Notes under the pieces: generated by a model
What the model saw: only the letters and a program-made list of their open reading frames with translations
Told to the model about the DNA's origin: nothing
Databases searched by the model: none
In this document: positions 11,656-24,265 of the stretch, in pieces
Layout of the letters: each line of letters starts with the position of its first letter
How positions within the stretch are numbered: the stretch's first letter is position 1
Assembly: GCA_963082975.1 (NCBI GenBank)
Contig: OY720348.1
Coordinates: forward strand, 13,698,078 to 13,762,077
Length of the DNA: 64,000 nucleotides
Source of the DNA: Labia minor
Lineage: Eukaryota; Arthropoda; Insecta; Dermaptera; Spongiphoridae
Direction: 5' to 3'
Program-made: the position numbers and the translations under genes

Positions 11656-13152
11656 TTAAGTAATATGTTCTATTATTTAATATCTATTATTACATGTATA
11701 TGTATACAAAGAAAATTCATATCATAATTCATATCAAAATATTTGGAGATAGTTTATCTCAACATATCATGGACAAATTTGTCTGAAATTATAATTTTTG
11801 GCGCCAAAAATGAATCATCTGAAATTATGAAAATTTAATGGAAAAAATCATGAAAATATGAAACCAGAAGGATTATTTATATATATGCAAGAAGAAAAAT
11901 TTATTTAAATTGAATTTTTAGATATATAAATAAAATAAACAAGTGTTGTCCATTTATCTGTGAATCATTTGTTTTTATTTTGTTTTTTATTTTAGTGGAT
12001 GTTATATTTTATGGGAATAATTTTCTATCCAAAGGACCTAAACAATTCTAATTTAAAGGTACAATTAAACTTAATCAGGTTTATGAGGTTTATCCAGGGG
12101 AAAAAAATATTCCTAATTTTATTATATAATGAACGTGAAAATTTATTGTCTTCCAAATCGTGTCACGGGAAAAAGAAAAACAAAAAAAAAAATAGCAAAA
12201 CGTTGTTTATAATTAAGAATGCGAGAAAAGATAGATGGGAAGGGGAAGTGGATGCAAGGGGGAGGAGAAGGTTTGAAGGAGATATTCATGCATTCTACTT
12301 TTTTCACGGTATCCTTGCAAACAAACAAAATACGGAATAAAGTTATTAATAAAATTAGGGAAAATTTTATATACAGTTCTGAGATCTGAGATAATTGTTT
12401 TAATGAAATTCACATTCGTTTTGTGGAGAACATCTTTCCGGGGTAGCCCAAAAAATTAAAAGAGGTATCGTTGCCCTAAACACTCGGTGTGTGTTCGGTT
12501 GTCAAACTTTCAGGAGGAGTTGAATTCTGAAATCATTGTCCGAGTGTTGGTTCCAAAAAACAAAAATCATCACTAATTTTAAAGCATTTATTTAAGAAAA
12601 TCTATTTAATAATATAATAATATTATTAATAATCATATTAATAATAACAATAATAATAATAATAATAATTTAAGAAGGCAAAAAATAATTATTCTATATT
12701 CACATGATCTTAGATTAAAATTTATTTATTTAATTTAGATTTTAAATAAAAATAAATTAAATTAAAATAATAATATTACTAATATTTTTAATAATATATT
12801 TAAATAATATTATTATTTAAATATGACTACTTCAGATCGGTTTGTCTATGCCTAAATATTAAAAACTTGTATAATAATTTAATATTTATATCTTTCCAAT
12901 TATTATATATATTATACTTTGAAGTAATTATATTACCAACAAGTAAAAATAATCCTTTATTTTAAAACAAAACAGTCCCTATTTATTTGTGGTTAAAACT
13001 TTTTTAAAGAGATATATAAAAAAATAATTTAATAAATCAATAAATTTTTCAATATTTTTTTTACATTTCGTCTATTTAATTAATTAATTAATGTATAATT
13101 ATTATTAAATTATTATTATATTATTATTATTATTAAGATCATGATTATCATA

Positions 13153-13197
<45 letters not shown>

Positions 13198-13200
13198 AAA
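11656..13200. other. AT-rich spacer with microsatellites
   Basis: Mostly AT-rich. A short complex segment at about 12415-12560 (containing CCGGGGTAGCCC, with GGTGTGTGTTCGG further on) has no frame. A (TA)n run occurs at about 13155-13190. No gene is seen. Confidence 0.55.
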
Positions 13201-13280
13201 TTAAATATAAAAATTAAAATTTAATAAGAATATTTTTTTAGTAAAAACAATCAATAAAATTTTAATTTGATTAAAAATTT

Positions 13281-13320
13281 GTTTGATGCGCATTTCGATA
13301 GTTACATCATCATCAGAAAC
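13281..13320 (-). repeat. Hammerhead-like core motif
   Basis: On the minus strand the order is GTTT, CTGATGA, a short stem-loop GATG-TAAC-TATC after one bulged T, GAAA, then TGCGCATC and AAAC. CTGATGA and GAAA are the two invariant strands of a hammerhead core, GTTT/AAAC could form stem I, and ATGCGCAT could form a minimal stem III. Stem II has a bulged base, and an alternative hairpin (GATG/CATC) competes, so activity is doubtful. Similar motifs occur near 27.6, 43.8 and 52.9 kb. Confidence 0.4.
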
Positions 13321-13780
13321 TTTATTCTTCTAATAAAGAAAATAATAATAAATAAATAAATCAACTTGAAATTTTTTAAAATGTTCAAATAAAAACATTT
13401 TTATAGATTTATATATACATTTATATATATCAATATCAATATCTATTTAAAAAATTTTGATAAATTGTGTATCAAATTAAATTAAAGTTAAGAGAATAAA
13501 AAAAACGAACAAACGATGATTTGCATCATTTCTTATGATAATGCAAGTTTATTAATTAAATAAAAGTGTAGCGAATCGATTTTTTTAGTTTCTCTATTTA
13601 TTTATTTTTTCTTAGTGAATTTTCAAAAAAAAAAACAAACTTTTTTTAATGTATTCAATCAAAACTAATTAGAAATAAATAAATGAGAATAACAAAACAT
13701 TGATAAAGTATATATATAAGTTAAAATATTAAAATAAATTAAAATAAAAATAAATTAAAATAATTAAAACAAATTAGTAA
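13321..13780. other. AT-rich spacer
   Basis: A-rich and T-rich low-complexity DNA. No gene is seen. Confidence 0.55.
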
Positions 13781-13789
13781 AAAAACCGA

Positions 13790-13990
13790 GGTTATGTTGG
13801 CAGGAAAAGTGGCTCGAATGAGTAAAGAGATAAATATAAAAAAAAATCAATGGAAACGATCGGTGGGTAATTTGAGGACACAATGGATTGGCAATATAAT
13901 GGGAATTAGGAAAAAAGAGAATTAGATGAAGGTGGTTCAGGAATGTTTAAAAAAATATGGGTGTTATGTGTTCAGAGGCGCCCCAGATAG
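13790..13990 (+). pseudogene. Possible LINE ORF2 C-terminal remnant
   Basis: A frame reads MLAGKVARMSKEINIKKNQW and then NLRTQWIGNIMGIRKK. It resembles the GHVARMS...RTRWIDNI region near the end of R1/Jockey-type ORF2 proteins. A stop and drift follow. The match is short and degenerate, so a chance resemblance cannot be excluded. Confidence 0.35.
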
Positions 13991-13999
13991 ATTGGTAGA

Positions 14000-14640
14000 T
14001 TAAGTAGTAAAAACTAAAAGATATAATATCAAATAACAATGGAATTTCTTACAGTGGAGAGTAAAACTTATTGTGATAAATAAATTATATATATAATATT
14101 TAATTGATTATTGATTAATAAATAAATTTCTAAAATCGTGTAATAAGTCAGTACCTCTATATAAAAATTTTGAAAATTATAATAGATATAAAGTGACAAA
14201 CTAAATTTGAAATAAAATTATTTCAATTCAGATTGAAAATATGTTTATTAAAAATGTTGTTTTTTTTTGGGTTTTGTAAATTAATCGCTCAAAAATTTTG
14301 TTAAAATTAACGCAAATTTGATTAAATTATTTAACATATATTATATTTAAATTAAATTTATTTAATTACATTAGAAATTATTTTTTTTTTATTATATTTA
14401 ATTCATTTACAATCTGTCATAATAATTATAACAATAAGTTATTTTATTTTATAAATAATTTGTATATAATATATATAATATATACATAATAACATGTAGG
14501 AAATAAAAGTCAGTAGTTTCTTTCCAAGTTTGTAACAATCATATAGTTACATTAATATTTTAATTTTAGAATCTTTATGAATAGGAATTTATATTGGCTT
14601 TATAAATTAAGTTAAGCTGAATCTACCGCCTCGGCTGCCA
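14000..14640. other. AT-rich spacer
   Basis: AT-rich low-complexity DNA. No gene is seen. Confidence 0.55.
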
Positions 14641-14647
14641 GATAAGA

Positions 14648-15457
14648 ATTAAAATTAATAAATAATATTTATTAAACCAGCGCGTGTTTGGCTCTTTGAG
14701 AATGACACCACGTCACGTGCTGGCGCGTGATTGGCAGTCAACGTGTTAAAAAAATAATTCCCGTACTTTCAGCGATTCAATCAAGCTGAAATTCTATATA
14801 TAGCAGTTTTATACAATTTTTAATCATGTAAAAAACGATCAAATATCTATCTTTATTTTTACGGTCAGTTTAGAGGAAAAAAATGAAAACGTGGTGGTAG
14901 GTAATAGTCCTCCTCCGAATGAGCTACATTTCCCAAAAGATGATAGAAAATTACGAATTTTGAATAATGCCCATGTACCAAATTTCATGATTCTAGCTCA
15001 AACCGTTTTAACGTAATCTTGTCTTCTACACCAAACGCACACACACATAAATTTCAATTGTAGATTTACAAAGTATTTACACTTAAAAATACATTAATAT
15101 ATATATAATTTAAAATTTTGGCTACGAATTAATAGTATGAACAGTATAAAGCGTTTGGACTTTTTTCAGGATAAAAAAAGAAAGATGAAAACAATAGTCC
15201 TAGGCGAACGTAAAGTTACCCTTTCTATTATAGATTTAACAATATGTAAGGGTTACATTTTAGGTCTTAGTGATTTGTAGAGAAAGAAATGTTGAACATT
15301 GAAGAATAATCTTTATTATTTTAAATCTCGACAGAGAGACATTTTTCTCAACCTTAGTGAAAATGATTTAGGGACCTTCAAAACGTATAAAAACATCAAA
15401 ATCTCGACATCGAATATTTTCGTGATCGCAATACTATCTCTGGCGGGATAGTGAAAA
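14648..15457 (+). mobile_element. Family A copy A7, with repeat C inside
   Basis: A 5'-truncated A copy starting in the AT-rich block. It keeps CACGTCACGTGCTGGCGCG, the TTTCAGC/GCTGAAA hairpin, core, CA tract and a 3' stem-loop (CTATCTC-TGG-CGGGATAG). About 285 bp of repeat C (15047-15332) sits exactly in the CA microsatellite. The A sequence resumes at AGACATTTTTCTC. Confidence 0.85.
15047..15332 (-). repeat. Repeat C copy C1, nested in A7
   Basis: The reverse complement matches the C copies at 29.3-30.7 and 61.2-61.5 kb (for example CCTAGGACTATTG and the CATCTTTC region). It is not interrupted by family B at the site where the 29.9-kb copy is. No terminal inverted repeats are evident, so its class is unknown. 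Confidence 0.75.
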
Positions 15458-15513
15458 AATTAAGAGGATATACATATACAAATAAAAATTAAATAAATAA
15501 AAAATCTGAAAAC

Positions 15514-15574
15514 AACTCAGGGACCTTCAAAACGTATAAAAACATCAAAATCTCGACATCGAAAATTTTCGTGT
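15514..15574 (+). mobile_element. Family A fragment
   Basis: A 60-bp piece of the 3' section (AGGGACCTTCAAAACGTATA to GAAAATTTTCGTG) lies 56 bp after A7 and repeats part of it. This suggests a local duplication or a second eroded insertion. Confidence 0.7.
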
Positions 15575-15659
15575 AAAAAATATATATTTGAATAAAACAC
15601 CTTTAACGGATAATATTTATTTTTAATTATACTAAAACGTTGCTAAATGATTTCTTGAA

Positions 15660-16090
15660 ATTTGTAAAAGGAGAATCGCTGGATGGATAAGTGGGTAGAT
15701 GAGTGGGGGCGTGGGGAAGTGTTGTGTTCGTGGTGGGGTCTGGGGGAAGATGATCTAGAGTTAGTAGAAGGTGATCGTTGCAATTGCTTGATGAATCCAA
15801 CATTGGATTGGTTCCGAGATGAGTCCCGTTCTATTGAAACAAGCACGTTTCGGATTAGAGCCTCCCTGAGACGGAATGGCCAGGTCATTAAAGTGGTGTG
15901 GCCCTCCCGCTCGGGATGGATCTCAGGCAGACGATTTGAACCGCGGTAATTGTGCTTAATAGCGACAAAAAGATCAGACATCGTATCATTGCGAATGAAT
16001 TTTTCGCAGGTGTGTACTTTATAGCTATGTTATAAACAACAGCGACATCGACAAAGAAGAGGCAATGGGATGCCTGCCGTGGGCGGTAAA
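15660..16090. promoter_or_regulatory. Complex-sequence island, possible regulatory DNA
   Basis: About 430 bp of near-balanced base composition inside AT-rich DNA. Overlapping frames occur on both strands (88 codons plus, 112 codons minus), but neither resembles a known family and neither has clear splice context. It contains CCAACATTGGATTGG (palindromic), GAGATGAGTCCC, CGCAGGTGTGTAC and a GTGGGCGG box. An exon is possible, but I favour non-coding constraint. Confidence 0.3.
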
Positions 16091-16139
16091 AAAAAAACAA
16101 AAACAAAAAAAAAACAAAAAAAACAAAAAAAAGAATAAT

Positions 16140-16925
16140 AATTTAACCAGAAAGAAAGAAAATCAATTATAACGAAAATGAAAAGTAAGTGGATGTACTA
16201 CTAGAAAAAATTTCTTTATGCGCATGATGTTGCACTGGACCACAAATCCAAATAGAATGATTACCCGTTTGTTTTTTTTTCTATTTAATGGTCATCACAT
16301 AATTAATTGGAAATCGAGGTCTGGAATTCCATATCATTGATTGGTACGATTCAAAAGACGATCCTTCCACTTTGAAAAAAAAAAAAAAAATAAATTCTAT
16401 TTTCGAAACACACACACATATTGAAACATTTTTTGTGAATGTAAATACAACTAATATCTATTATTAGATTTAACATTAATTCGTGTACGTAAATTTTTAT
16501 AAATTTGTAAAAGTTTGGTGATTTTTTAATTGTTATTTAATTAATTAAATTTATTTTAATTAATTACTTAATTATTTAATTAATTTTCAAAAAAAGTAAA
16601 AATTTGCAAAAAGATTATAAAAATAAATATAAGAATAGATAAAAAGGTGTTCTATGCTGGAAAATCAATTCCGATACACTCCTTTTTATCAAATGTATAT
16701 TTAACTTAGCCTCTCCTCTCCTCTCCTTGTTTTATGCGCATTCCAATTCATATACCGAATCATCATCCTCTTTACAACTGCATTGAATTGGAAACTTTAA
16801 TAATTTTTAACTAGAAACGACCGCCACATTCTTTGAATCAAAAAAGAAATCTATTTTTTTTTTTATCCAAATTCATGATATATCGGTTAGACTAAACAAT
16901 TACAAGTATTACTTATTAAGTCTTT
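16140..16925. other. AT-rich spacer
   Basis: AT-rich DNA with A runs and a short CA run near 16408. No gene is seen. Confidence 0.55.
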
Positions 16926-16930
16926 TCACT

Positions 16931-17538
16931 TTTTAATATCTCACCAGAGATAGTATTGAAATGACGAAAATTTTCGATGTCGAGATTTTGATGTTTTTAT
17001 ACGTTTTGAAGGTACCTGAATCATTTTCACTAAGGTTGAAAAAAATCTCTGTGTGTATGTGTTTGTGTGTAAGTAGACAAGATTACGCAAAAACGGTTTG
17101 AGCTAGAATCATGAAATTTGGTACATGGGCATTATTCAAAATTTGTAGTTTTCTATCAACTTTTGGGAAATGTAGCTCATCCGGAAGAGGGTCATTATCT
17201 ACCACGTTTTGATTTTTTTTTCCACTAAACTGACCGTAAAAATAAACAGATATGTTTGATAATTTTTCACATGATTCAAAATTGTATAAAACTGCTATAT
17301 ATATATAATTTCAGCTTGATTGAATCGCTGAAAGTACCAGAATTAATTTTTTAACACTGCAAATCTCACGCGCCAACACGTGACGTGGTGCCATCAACAA
17401 AGAGCCAAACATGCGGTTTAATAAATATTATTTATTAATTTTAATTTATAATTTATAATTAATTAAATTTAATTTAAATATAATATATGTTAATTATCCA
17501 ATTCAAATTTGCGAGATAGTTGAGTGGAGTCATTCCAG
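16931..17538 (-). mobile_element. Family A copy A8, full length
   Basis: A full copy in reverse: stem-loop end (TATCTCACCAGAGATAG), GT microsatellite at about 17050-17070, core, GCTGAAA/TTTCAGC hairpin, CACGTGACGTGGTG block, AT block and 5' end. The 5' hairpin has a changed base (GGAGTCATTCCAG). It belongs to the copies whose start follows AAT rather than AAG. Confidence 0.9.
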
Positions 17539-17544
17539 ATTTTT

Positions 17545-18195
17545 CCCAAGTGAAGCAAAGGTCCACAGGTGCAAGATATTGTTTAAATGCCTCTACTCCT
17601 CTTATGTTACTGATTTGGAAACTAATAAAATAAGGAAAAATTATTCAAATATCAGGCTTTCAGGTGATGTTTAAATCTATATTGTATCTTTCATAGGAAG
17701 ATCAAAAAACAATCTCAAACAAAACCTGCGGATCTTTGCCCCATTTTACTCTGTATGTCTGAAAAATAGTTTAAATATTAAAATTTAGTTATTCTATAGA
17801 AAAAAACTTATTTGTATAAGTAATTTCCTTTTAAATTGACATTAAATCCATTTAAGAGTTGTAAGTAAAGTATACATGGAATTTTTTGTTTGTATCGAGT
17901 CTCTAATATCACTGAATGTATTAAATCAGTTGTTATTTATAAGGAACGACATTTTTGTTATTATTATTGTTATTAAAAATAAAGTTTTATCCCCTTTCAT
18001 CTCAAGTTTTTTTGCTGACTGTTTTGGAATATTGTAAAAGATGAAATTGTATAATTTGTATGCCGAATTGGCAATACAAATAAAGATTATTATTATTATA
18101 AGTAAAGTATACATGATTTTTCTATCTGAAAGGAAACAATAAATGTAGGTAGAGAAATTATGAAGGCAGGGGTAAGTAAAATTATTATTCAAATA
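17545..18195. other. AT-rich spacer
   Basis: Moderately AT-rich. It contains a short direct repeat (GTAAGTAAAGTATACATG near 17862 and 18098). No gene is seen. Confidence 0.5.
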
Positions 18196-18200
18196 AAAGA

Positions 18201-18410
18201 CGCCAACAAGTCTGGGAGGATACTCGCTTGTCTTTCAACCTTGAGGAATCAAGTCCCAATCCTATCAAGGGAATTTGTGTCCAGTTGGGGTCTATGAGAA
18301 CAAGGTGATAAAAAGTTGTAAGCTAATTTATATACAAAGCAGCTGCTTCTGATCAGGATAATCAAAATAAAGATAGAGAGGATCCGTTGTACTGATTACA
18401 CAACACCTTT
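18201..18410 (+). mobile_element. tRNA-derived SINE, family S1
   Basis: The head CGCCAACAAGTCTGGGAGG is followed by a degenerate box B (GAATCAAGTCCC), a conserved middle (AAGGGAATTTGTGTCCAG) and the tail GATCCGTTGTACTGATTACA. It aligns along its length with the copy at 31.7 kb. Confidence 0.7.
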
Positions 18411-18414
18411 ACCA

Positions 18415-18970
18415 CACATATAGGTGGTACCCAGATTAATTTTTTTTTTATTATAAATTATGAATAGTATATATATGTTAATTATTCAAGATAAATTTAA
18501 TTATTTATGTTTATTTTTGACATGCATATTTAAAGAACAATAAAAAATAATAAAAAATAAAGTTTCAATTTGGAAAATGATTCCTTTTCTTGGAGAAAAA
18601 TAACAAAGCAATGTTTTTTCTGGGAATAATGCAAATGTTATGTTAATCTCAGTTGAGTGGTTCATTAACGATGCTTTGTTCGTGTTAATTGTTTATATAT
18701 AAATTAACCAATTAGAATATAATTAAATAAATTTCTATAGAATATAATATGTGTAGAAATTGATTTGTATTGAATTCATGATAAACCTTTATAATGACAT
18801 TCAACAAAATATGTAGAATTAATTAGCTAATATATACAATTGAAAAATATGAGCCAATTCATTAATATATATATATATATATATATAGAGTTTGAAATCA
18901 TTTTAGTAAAAAAAACTTTGAAGTGACAAAAAGTAAATCAAATCATTTGTATAAATTAAATTTAAAATAA
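18415..18970. other. AT-rich spacer
   Basis: AT-rich with a (TA)n run at about 18867-18887. No gene is seen. Confidence 0.55.
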
Positions 18971-18973
18971 ATT

Positions 18974-19470
18974 GACCTGTGGCCAGGTCCGAACCGACCG
19001 ACGGTTTGAAATAAATTAATTTCCAGCTATAGAAACAATTTCAAATAATTTTCATATATCTATTAATGTAATAAAAAACAGATATGGATACATAAATAAT
19101 AAATATAAACATTTTTAATTTTATTTTATTTATAATATATATGCAAGACCAGGCTGTGACGTCATGAATGGCTGGATGACGTCATATAATTTTAAATCAA
19201 GAAAAAACTAATAAATATGATTTTTCTCGAGGATAAAACCAATACAAAGTGCATGATTCGTGGTGATATATAAAAAAATCTCCTTTGGTGTGAAAATAAC
19301 CCTTTCCTTCCTATCGTCGATCGCTAATACTACCACTTCCGGTTTCCGGAATTGCACCAAAAGTTGATCAATTCATCCCACTGATGCATTAAGTAAATAT
19401 ACCAAATTTCATCAAAATCGGTTAAGCCGTTCAGGCTGTACACATCTATACGGACGGACGGACTCGGCGG
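18974..19470 (+). mobile_element. Family B copy B1, 3' truncated
   Basis: It starts with the hairpin GACCTG-TGGC-CAGGTC and the subterminal ACCGACCGACG. Two CRE palindromes TGACGTCA follow near 19160 and 19180. The core ACCAAATTTCATCAAAATCG and the start of the GGAC microsatellite end it. The 3' quarter is lost. A mariner M2 tail follows within 40 bp. Confidence 0.85.
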
Positions 19471-19504
19471 AAACACAGTTTAGACTCCAACAAACAAATA
19501 CCTA

Positions 19505-19668
19505 TTTTGATGCCCTCGAAAAATCTTATTTTTAGAAGGGATAAAAAAATTGGAAAAAAGTGTATAGTGCTCAAAGAACACTACTTTGAAAAATAAAATA
19601 ATTTTCCATCCAAAAACCTGTGTTTCATTCAAAAAGTCATAGACTTATTGACCTGCCTTCGCACAAGA
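19505..19668 (+). mobile_element. Mariner family M2, 3' half
   Basis: It matches the 3' part of the M2 copy at 3.8-3.95 kb (GGGATAAAAAAATTGG, GAAAAATAAAATAATTTT) and ends in the terminal repeat TTCAAAAAGTCATAGACTTA. The 5' half is absent. Confidence 0.75.
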
Positions 19669-19669
19669 T

Positions 19670-20725
19670 TAAATGAAAAAGTAAATGAAGAATAAATCAA
19701 TTTATTTATTTTAAATTTTAGCCAAATTAAAAAACAACAAATTATTCAATTGAATTATTTTTAATATAGAAAATTTTAATTAATGATTTAATAATAAATT
19801 TTGCTGTGGTATTATAAGAATATAAAGTTTATTTTAAAATAATTTTAAAAAAAAATTATTTTTTTGTATACCGTTTACAAACAGTTTTCTCTGTAAATAT
19901 TGATTAAGGGGTGGAGGAGAGTTCCGTTTGCTGCATCTGTCCGATTATCTACCTGTCCATCTGTTCAATGATCCATTTCAAAGAAATGAAATTTGAGGCT
20001 TAACGATTTATAAGCACTATGATATTTAATATGTATCTTATACTGATCTCTTTTTATTCTTAGATTATGGAGTGGGAGTGTGGTGCTCTTTCGTTGTGAA
20101 TCAGGAAAAAATTTCCTCACAATTTTTATAAAAGGATAATAAATGATTAATTGATTAATTATAAATTTGAAAAATTAAAATTTAGATTTAAAAAATAAAC
20201 AGATAAATATAAATTTGCTAATCTTATTATACTAGTAAAATTCTATATCTATGTAATTCTAATCTTAAAATTTTCTACAGGATTTTGATAAAATTCAGGT
20301 ATTAATAATTTTTTAATATTAAGAATCAATTTGTATTAGTCTTATATAAATAGAAAATAATTTTCATTGTTTTTGTTTTAATTAAAGTAATTAATAAAAG
20401 TGTCAATCAATGTTTGGAAAATAAATTTTTATATGAATATTATTATTATTGTTATTATTATTAACATTTAGGAAAACATAAGTTATTTGATTTTGTAAAA
20501 ACAATTCTCTTTGATATTCATTTAACTTTCCTGAGATAAACAAAAAATATATCTATGAAGTTAGCAACAAAATAATATTATGGAAATTAAAAATTGTAAT
20601 TAAAAAATTTTTAAATATTTTTTCTTTTAATATATTAATAAAAAATGTGACTTAATATTGTAGAAAAAATTGTATATATTTATCGACGTCTTTCTGATTT
20701 TGAAAATCGGTCACATATATATGAT
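19670..20725. other. AT-rich spacer
   Basis: AT-rich low-complexity DNA with a slightly richer stretch near 19905-20000. No gene is seen. Confidence 0.55.
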
Positions 20726-20733
20726 ATCATATA

Positions 20734-21114
20734 CGAGGTATGTTCAAAAGAAAAGGTGAATTTTGAATTTTCGAGGGCTGTGTACATTCGATTATGGAAA
20801 TTTTTTTTGTTATGTTGGTACACATATGTTTCTCATATGATGACATTATCAGCCCTTTTGGATTAGTAGTTTGTTATTGAAGAAATACGTCTTAAAGGAT
20901 CGGAATTCGCCACCGTGCGGACTTTTTCCTATTTCCAAAACTGAAGAGACCAATGAAAGGAAAGCGTTTTGCCACAATTGATGAGATAAAGTCGGAATCG
21001 AAGAACATGATAATGTTAACATATGAGAAACATATATGTACCAACATAACAAAAAATTTCCATAATCGAATGCACGAAAATTCAAAATTCACTTTTTCTT
21101 TTGAACAGATCTCA
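20734..21114. mobile_element. Mariner family M1, short internally deleted copy
   Basis: Long terminal inverted repeats (over 100 bp) begin CGAGGTATGTTCAAAAGAAA and end TTTCTTTTGAACAGATCT. Between them only a scrap of the transposase C-terminus remains (a frame reading MKGKRFATIDEIKSESKN). It is flanked by TA. It is a MITE-like derivative of the family seen at 36.9, 57.2 and 63.2 kb. Confidence 0.8.
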
Positions 21115-21480
21115 TATATGATTTTTTTAAAAACAATTTGATTTAATAATATTAAATTATATTAATTAAAATGAGAACACTTTTACTACAAATTAAATAA
21201 TTTAAATGATATGTATCACTTCAGGGGTAGAGGGGGCAGAGCTACGAGCAACAAGTTTATATACTAATTATATACATAATAATTTTTTTTAAAGAACAGA
21301 GAGAGGTAATAATATTACCTAATAGTTCTAGTAATATTAAATGATCTTAAAAAATAAATAATATTTATATATATAATACAAAACACTTGATTCTAATTAT
21401 TATTACTTCCAAAAAATATTAATTAATTTCAGGCTATTTAATGATTCTATTCTATTGTGAAAGATTTTAGTATAGGTTTC
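21115..21480. other. AT-rich spacer
   Basis: AT-rich DNA. The motif CACTTCAGGGGTA near 21219 recurs near 36857. No gene is seen. Confidence 0.5.
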
Positions 21481-21489
21481 AGTTTTATT

Positions 21490-22560
21490 AACCAGTTTTG
21501 TGGAATGAATCGATTGATGGATGCAACTCTTGCAACCCTTTGCAACCTCCAGTGGGTGCTGATAATCGGCAATATGATTGTCTGACGAATTCTAAATGGA
21601 TAATTAAGAAAGCTCGTGTGACAGACTTATTCGTTTGGAGCGAAGAATGGGATCGAATGGGATTTTTTTGTGTTTTTCATGCAAATCGATTGACTTTTTG
21701 CCTCCCCGCCTGTTCAGTTATCATTTATTTATTCTTGAACATTTCTCTCAATCAGAAAAACAGCCTTTGTCGACGCTTTTGATGAAACTGAAAACAAAAC
21801 CAAATCCCCTTATAAAAAATTTATCCTTCAAACATAACAACCTTGTAGAAGTCTGACCGTGTTTTTCTTGGCACGGCGAGACAACAGCACAGGCATTTAT
21901 AAATAAACATCAGGGCGGCCGCCATCTTGCAGCCCCTATCTCCTCTGCAATCATATCCCAGTTCAATTTATTAGGTTCCAGCGTCGGCTGAAGATTGCCA
22001 ATCGTTCACCAGCATCCCAGTTCCCACGCCTGCCCCCCCCCCCCCTCCACCCTCCTACCCCTTTCACTTCCCAGGCAATTCATTCATACCAATGACATAT
22101 TTGCATCCCTTCCAATCGACGCCACTTCTTGACTAAATCAGTGAGGAGTGGATAGAGAAGGGGGAGGGTAACTTTTTTTTATCGTGTGTAACAACTCAGC
22201 ATCGAACTGAAAAGTGTTCCTGTTAGGGGACAAAGCCCTTTTTACGAGGACCTTGTTAACCCTTGCTTACCTGGGGGCCGGCACGCGTTCCTATAAAAAC
22301 CGCTTTATCGGCCCGGACACTGATTTATTGGCCCAAAGCAAACAGTCAGGAGCCCACGCGACACCAGCCAGCATTGCATAGCATTAATCCGATCTTTAAA
22401 GCTAATATTAGCCATGTCAATAGGAACAAAAGGGAAATTGGAATTACCTGCCGGCATTTCATGCAAATGAAAAGAAAAGATAACTAACAGGTGGCATGTG
22501 TCTGGAAAATAATCGCTTTTCCCTCCCCTCCAATCATACAGACACACCAACTTTTGATTA
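21490..22560. promoter_or_regulatory. Complex-sequence island, possible regulatory DNA
   Basis: About 1 kb of high-complexity DNA. The best stretch, 22200-22500, holds TTTATCGGCC and TTTATTGGCCC (Hox/Cdx-like), an octamer ATGCAAAT at 22461-22468 inside CATTTCATGCAAATG, AGATAAC (GATA) and CAGGTGG (E-box). A CT-type C tract lies near 22030. Long frames overlap on both strands without family similarity. I read it as a candidate enhancer cluster, not an exon. Confidence 0.35.
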
Positions 22561-22689
22561 TTATGCATTTTAACAAGAAAGACCAGGAGGGGATTTCGAA
22601 ATAAATATTTGGAACATTTGGAGTGATTATAATCCTGACACACACAGAACTTAAGGACGAAAGATTGAAATTCACCAGTTCTATTCAAT

Positions 22690-22826
22690 TTAAGTAATAA
22701 TAATTCATTTCAGATAAATAGGAAGGCTAGCTAAATAAACATAGATCGTACAAGCCATAAAAAATTCAAAAAAACGCTAAAATAGTACTGAAAAAAGAAA
22801 TAAATACAATTATGAACCTTTCTCTA

Positions 22827-22878
<52 letters not shown>

Positions 22879-23735
22879 TATATTACAATAATATGCCTAT
22901 AACACATGGTAGACCCATGTGTTATATTTTTTTTTTATTTTTCTATATTCTTAAAAAATGATAATAAATAATAAAAATTTAGATAAGAAAAAGTAAATAA
23001 AATTTTTTTAATAATTATTATTTATTTTTATGACTTTATTTTTTGAAAATTTTTTTAAGTTTTTTACTATCTATATAATTATATATAATACACAATCACA
23101 CATTTATATTCTGAAATAATTATATACAAATGAATATATAATTTTAGCGTTTCTGAAAGTGTTCAACCAGAATTTCGTTTATAGAGTCTAAATTTTCACT
23201 CCGTAATAACCGTTTTTGACAATGAATTGAAAACATGCATAGTTTCCATTTCATGTTTAAACTAGAAGCATCATCCTCAAATTATTTAGAAATGTATTTA
23301 ATCACTTCCTCTATTGTGCGCAATTTGAGATCTCTATGTAATAGTCGAACTGGAAGATACCGAGGTGCCTTAGTTATTATACTCAAGATATTGTTTTGGG
23401 TCCGATGTAATTTAATTATATTGGATGATCTTTAAAATAGATGGAAATCTTTTTTTTGACAAAAGTAAATATGGTTTTTTACATAATTGTATGTTAACTT
23501 AACTCACATTCGATTCGTCCATTTTAATATATTAATATTATATATAGGAGTTAGAAATTTTCTTATATTAAGAAAGAAGAAGAAATGGTGAAGATATCTA
23601 ATAGTTATATCAGGTCGAATAATGCACGTGAAAGTAACATTGCAAATTAAATATTTCATAATTGAAAGTGAAAAATTTATATATATTATACCTGTCTATA
23701 TAATTAATCCCCTAACTAAGCTTATTTTCTTATTT
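22690..23735. other. AT-rich spacer with (CT)n(AT)n
   Basis: It contains a (CT)n-(AT)n compound microsatellite at about 22827-22873. A 100-bp block at 22925-23030 recurs at 26835-26930, also next to a TA run. No gene is seen. Confidence 0.55.
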
Positions 23736-23739
23736 AAAG

Positions 23740-24265
23740 AATTGATAAGTGATATTCTTCTTCCTCTAAATAAGGTTGAATTTTACTAAAGATCAGAGGG
23801 GGACTAGTAAGGAAACTGATAGAAAAAAGTTAAAAGGTAAAGGACATGATTTTTCCATGGGAGAGGGAAGGCAGAAAAAATCATGAGCTCACGTGAGGGC
23901 AGAAACGCCAATCCCTGAAATAGAATTCTTTTCTATTGGAATTATAGAAAAGAATCTACTCGCTTCCCGGGATATTATTTTTAAATTTATTAAAAAATAA
24001 TTTGAGATAATAATCATCCTATATGTTATTACATCTTTTATATACCATATATTTATATTTTTCTTATCCCGATAATTTATATACTTATTATCCAAGGGCT
24101 TACCTTTATCAAAACACCGTTTAGTCCTAGACTATTCTACTCTACCAAAATTTCGGCTCTACCTCCCCCTCCTCTCATATCCATTCCAAAATGAAGTATT
24201 TATTTTAATTGAAGTTATAAAATTTAAATGAAAAATAACAGCACTTCCATTTACAATTTTTTTAA
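23740..24265. repeat. Segmental duplicate, copy 1
   Basis: About 520 bp aligns at high identity with 25485-26025. Shared landmarks are GGTAAAGGACATGATT, GAGCTCACGTGAGGGC, the imperfect palindrome around AGAATTCTTTTCTATTGG, CCCGGGATATTATTTTTAA, and CTCTACCTCCCCCTCCTCTC. No transposon termini are obvious. Confidence 0.8.

Noticed and set aside
15683..15949. 88-codon plus-strand frame as a real gene
   Set aside because: It overlaps a longer minus-strand frame, has no recognisable domain and lies in a short complex island. I kept it only as possible regulatory DNA.
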